DNA from: Nitrospira lenta | GTDB taxonomy: Bacteria > Nitrospirota > Nitrospiria > Nitrospirales > Nitrospiraceae | DNA: 7,882 nucleotides | Direction: 5' to 3' | NCBI GenBank assembly: GCA_945906715.1 | Contig: CAMDRK010000114.1 | Location: 1-7,882 of the forward strand | Part shown: piece after piece, positions 6,377 to 7,882 of the stretch | Numbering within the stretch: the first letter of the stretch is position 1 | Layout: the number at the start of each line of letters is the position of its first letter | The notes under the pieces: generated by a model | What the model was told of the DNA's origin: nothing | Database searches by the model: none | What the model saw: only the letters and a program-made list of their open reading frames with translations | Translations under genes and position numbers: made by a program

Positions 6377-7000
6377 TGGAGCTGGATCATAGTCGCCGGC
6401 ATGATGCTCTTGTTGATGAACGCTTGTGGTAATTCACGGCCTCTTCCTACGGCGCAAGACAAGTCGACTCAAGTTGTCTTGCAGGCAGCCGGGCCGAGCT
6501 CCTCTATTCAACGGCTGCGCATGCAGGCCGAGCGGGGAAATGTTGAAGCGCAGTTTGCGTTAGCCCAGGCGTATGATCGCGGCCGGGATGTTCCGAAAGA
6601 CAAGACGGAGGCAGTCCGTTGGTATCGGCTTGCGGCCACGCAAGGGGATGCGTTTGCTCAAAATGCCCTCGGCGATAATTATTGGGAGGGCACGGGCGTG
6701 CCGAAGGACGATACGCAAGCCACACGGTGGTGGCATCTTGCGGCAACCCAAGGGTTTGCCCCTGCGCAACATAGCCTGGGGAAAATACTCTCGGGGGGTG
6801 GTCAAGGCGTACGGACCGACAAACTCCAAGCGTATATGTGGCTTGCGTTGTCTGCCGCTCAGGGTGACGAGGAGGCCGGTCGACAGGGCAACCTCCTCTC
6901 CAAACAATTGAAACCCGCCGAAGTCACGAACTCAAAAAAACTAGTCCAACAGTGGAAGCCCGCTAGAGCCAGAGTCACGATCAACAGGCTTGCGCAGTAA
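6374..7000 (+). CDS. Sel1-repeat (SLR/TPR-like) lipoprotein
   Basis: 208 residues. The N-terminus is a short hydrophobic segment (WIIVAGMMLLLMNAC) with a lipobox-like end and Cys18, so it is probably lipidated and anchored in the envelope. After a low-complexity linker (19-45) come Sel1 repeats. Unit 1 is about 48-83 (AERGNVEAQFALAQAYDRG...DKTEAVRW), unit 2 about 84-119 (AATQGDAFAQNALGDNYWEG...DDTQATRW) and unit 3 about 120-156 (AATQGFAPAQHSLGKILSGG...DKLQAYMW). A partial fourth (LALSAAQGDEEAGRQ) follows. Sel1 repeats are alpha-solenoid scaffolds for protein-protein contacts, so a specific role cannot be read from the sequence. The lipobox is slightly non-consensus (MNAC). It is separated from the upstream genes by 122 nt containing a hairpin, so it may have its own promoter, although none is obvious. 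Confidence 0.88.
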   Translation: MWSWIIVAGMMLLLMNACGNSRPLPTAQDKSTQVVLQAAGPSSSIQRLRMQAERGNVEAQFALAQAYDRGRDVPKDKTEAVRWYRLAATQGDAFAQNALGDNYWEGTGVPKDDTQATRWWHLAATQGFAPAQHSLGKILSGGGQGVRTDKLQAYMWLALSAAQGDEEAGRQGNLLSKQLKPAEVTNSKKLVQQWKPARARVTINRLAQ

Positions 7001-7003
7001 CGA

Positions 7004-7099
7004 CTAGCGCATCGCTTGCGCCACAGCATACGGTTCCTTCTCCATTCTCCGCCGAATCTCCGCCGAACGAATCCCTCGATCCGCCTCATCGAATACCAT
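7004..7099 (-). CDS. Possible small charged protein, 31 residues
   Basis: On the minus strand an ATG at 7099 opens 31 codons ending in TAG (7004-7006). It is preceded by AGGAGGG (plus-strand CCCTCCT, 7107-7113) with a 7-nt spacer, which is ideal. The peptide begins MVFDEADRGI and ends KEPYAVAQAMR. It is highly charged, has no membrane segment or Cys, and probably forms a helix. Its stop is 3 nt from the stop of the convergent lipoprotein gene. I do not recognise a family. An internal 11-bp tandem duplication (7046-7067, TCTCCGCCGAA twice on the plus strand) lies inside it, so it might also be a remnant of a longer frameshifted gene. The good ribosome binding site is the main support. Confidence 0.4.
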   Translation of the reverse strand: MVFDEADRGIRSAEIRRRMEKEPYAVAQAMR

Positions 7100-7345
7100 C
7101 GCGATACCCTCCTAACGGGGGCGATCCCCCTCGAAAGTCTTGCGTAGGCTTCCCTCTGCAAAGTGGGTGAACTTTCATGTGAGAAGTCGTAGTCGCGCGA
7201 CTGCACCGTGAAGTTGCGGGAGCGTATACCTGTGCACACGGAAGCATCCATCATGAGCTGCCGTTGAGGTGTGAGCGACAACCTCATATCAGGTTCAATA
7301 AAGGCGGGTCATTTTTTCACAGTTTTCCACAATGGAGGTCGTATC
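7100..7345. other. Intergenic region with several palindromes
   Basis: No convincing plus-strand gene is present. Visible structures are a G5-CGAT-C5 hairpin (7117-7130), a perfect 12-bp palindrome AGTCGCGCGACT (7191-7202), TGTGCACA further on, and overlapping inverted repeats at 7265-7295. The part nearest the oxidase gene becomes AT-rich (CATTTTTTCACAGTTTTCC). It probably carries the oxidase promoter and operator, plus the upstream region of the small minus-strand ORF. Confidence 0.5.
7264..7292 (+). promoter_or_regulatory. Candidate sigma70-type promoter for the multicopper oxidase
   Basis: TTGAGG (7264-7269, 4/6 to TTGACA) and TATCAG (7287-7292, 4/6 to TATAAT) are 17 nt apart, upstream of the oxidase start at 7346. 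An imperfect palindrome AACCTCATATCAGGTT (7280-7295) covers the -10 box and could be an operator. The match is modest and made by eye only. Confidence 0.3.
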
Positions 7346-7882
7346 ATGAAGAGTAGAGTGAAACAGATTCCGGCGGGACTTATCGGACGTGCAGCCAAGA
7401 CATCTCGGCTCTTCGTTCAAGGGAAGGCGGGCCGAAAGCGAAGCCGAATTCGCGTGACAGCGACCCTCGTCGGCGTGGCCATGGGCATCTTGTTCGTTGG
7501 CAATGCCTATCAAGCGTTGGCAGACCCGTTGCCGGGTGGCACGTTGGATCCCATGCTTATTCCGAAGTATGTCAAGCATCTCATCATTCCGCCGGTGATG
7601 AAGCAGACAGCCTCTGGACCGGATCAGACGGACGACTATGCGATCTCGGTTCGGCAGTTTAAGCAACAAATCCTCCCGAGCGGGTTCCCGGCGACCAAAG
7701 TCTGGGGCTATGGCCCTGAGGCCGATCCCACCCCCACTGTGGCCCCGGACCCCAATTCACAATTCAACTACCCTTCGTACACGATTGAGACGACGGCCGA
7801 CCGACGGGTCAACGTCCGATGGATTAACGGCCTTGTGGATACGAAAGGGAATTTTCTTCCCCACCTTCTGCCGGTAGATCAG
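7346..7882 (+). CDS. Multicopper oxidase, CotA/bilirubin-oxidase-like (3'-partial)
   Basis: The ATG at 7346 follows TGGAGG with a 7-nt spacer, and the frame stays open to the window end (179 codons, no stop). Residues 1-59 form an unusually long signal sequence: a basic n-region of about 38 residues (KAGRKRSRIR), a hydrophobic core (about 39-52) and likely cleavage at YQALA|DP. The mature part reads GGTLDPMLIPKYVKHLIIPP, then YAISVRQFKQQILP, TKVWGYG, FNYPSYTIET and VNVRWINGL, ending at LPHLLPVDQ. This is the typical first cupredoxin domain start of CotA-type laccases and bilirubin oxidases, just before the first copper HxH motif, which lies beyond the window. Such enzymes oxidise phenols, bilirubin-type compounds or metals such as Mn(II) and Cu(I), reducing O2 to water; the substrate here cannot be told. 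No clear twin-arginine SRRxFLK motif is seen, so export is probably by Sec or an atypical Tat route. Confidence 0.87.
   Translation, partial: MKSRVKQIPAGLIGRAAKTSRLFVQGKAGRKRSRIRVTATLVGVAMGILFVGNAYQALADPLPGGTLDPMLIPKYVKHLIIPPVMKQTASGPDQTDDYAISVRQFKQQILPSGFPATKVWGYGPEADPTPTVAPDPNSQFNYPSYTIETTADRRVNVRWINGLVDTKGNFLPHLLPVDQ

Noticed and set aside
7007..7021. GCGCA-N5-TGCGC stem as a bidirectional terminator between convergent genes
   Set aside because: Only 5 bp and no T-run on either side; it also overlaps the 3' end of the small ORF.
7117..7130. G5-CGAT-C5 hairpin as a rho-independent terminator
   Set aside because: Strong but short stem with no T-run on either strand; and it lies just upstream of the small minus-strand ORF's ribosome binding site rather than after a gene.
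6859..7287. 142-residue minus-strand open frame across the lipoprotein end and intergenic region
   Set aside because: Half of it is antisense to the clear Sel1 gene, its composition is Arg/Ser-rich and not domain-like, and it conflicts with the better-supported 31-codon ORF in another frame.
7638..7877. Arg-rich plus-strand open frame inside the oxidase gene
   Set aside because: Out-of-frame shadow of the multicopper oxidase, whose own frame shows family motifs and runs to the window end.

Overview
The window looks like chromosomal DNA of a GC-rich Gram-negative bacterium that makes many c-type cytochromes. An outer-membrane-type beta-barrel protein, a System I cytochrome c maturation protein (CcmI), a lipoprotein and a multiheme cytochrome all support this. 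The multiheme style, the two-domain Fe-S flavoprotein and the multicopper oxidase N-terminus remind me of Nitrospirota (Nitrospira-like) or metal-cycling bacteria such as Geobacter relatives. That taxonomic hint is inference from gene style, not a database match. All six clear genes lie on the plus strand. I see no rRNA, tRNA, CRISPR array, insertion sequence or phage gene.

Layout. (1) Positions 3-1202 are the 3' part of a giant multiheme cytochrome c: seven perfectly phased 141-bp (47-residue) diheme repeats, a diverged eighth unit and a C-terminal cap. That gives 16 CxxCH motifs and one CX4CH in the visible part, and the start lies outside the window. (2) 1290-3590 encodes a secreted AMIN-TPR-beta-barrel outer-membrane protein with a TTG start. 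(3) 3645-4922 is ccmI. (4) 4938-6251 is an inner-membrane-anchored protein with two odd ferredoxin motifs and a thioredoxin-reductase-like flavin domain whose parts are in permuted order. (5) 6252-6373 is intergenic and holds a long imperfect hairpin. (6) 6374-7000 is a Sel1-repeat lipoprotein with a near-perfect ribosome binding site. (7) A possible 31-residue ORF lies on the minus strand (7004-7099), followed by about 245 bp with several palindromes. (8) 7346 to the end is the N-terminal third or so of a CotA/bilirubin-oxidase-like multicopper oxidase.

How they may work together. Genes 1-4 are co-directional with gaps of 87, 54 and 15 nt and no convincing terminator between them, so they probably form one transcription unit. 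A plausible reading is an electron-transfer module. The poly-diheme cytochrome would be a periplasmic or extracellular wire, the AMIN-TPR-barrel its outer-membrane partner, CcmI the apocytochrome chaperone for heme attachment, and the Fe-S/flavoprotein a cytoplasmic-side redox enzyme. No quinol oxidase or inner-membrane cytochrome is visible here, so the electron path across the inner membrane is not shown. The lipoprotein and multicopper oxidase are separated by hairpin and palindrome regions and are probably independently expressed.
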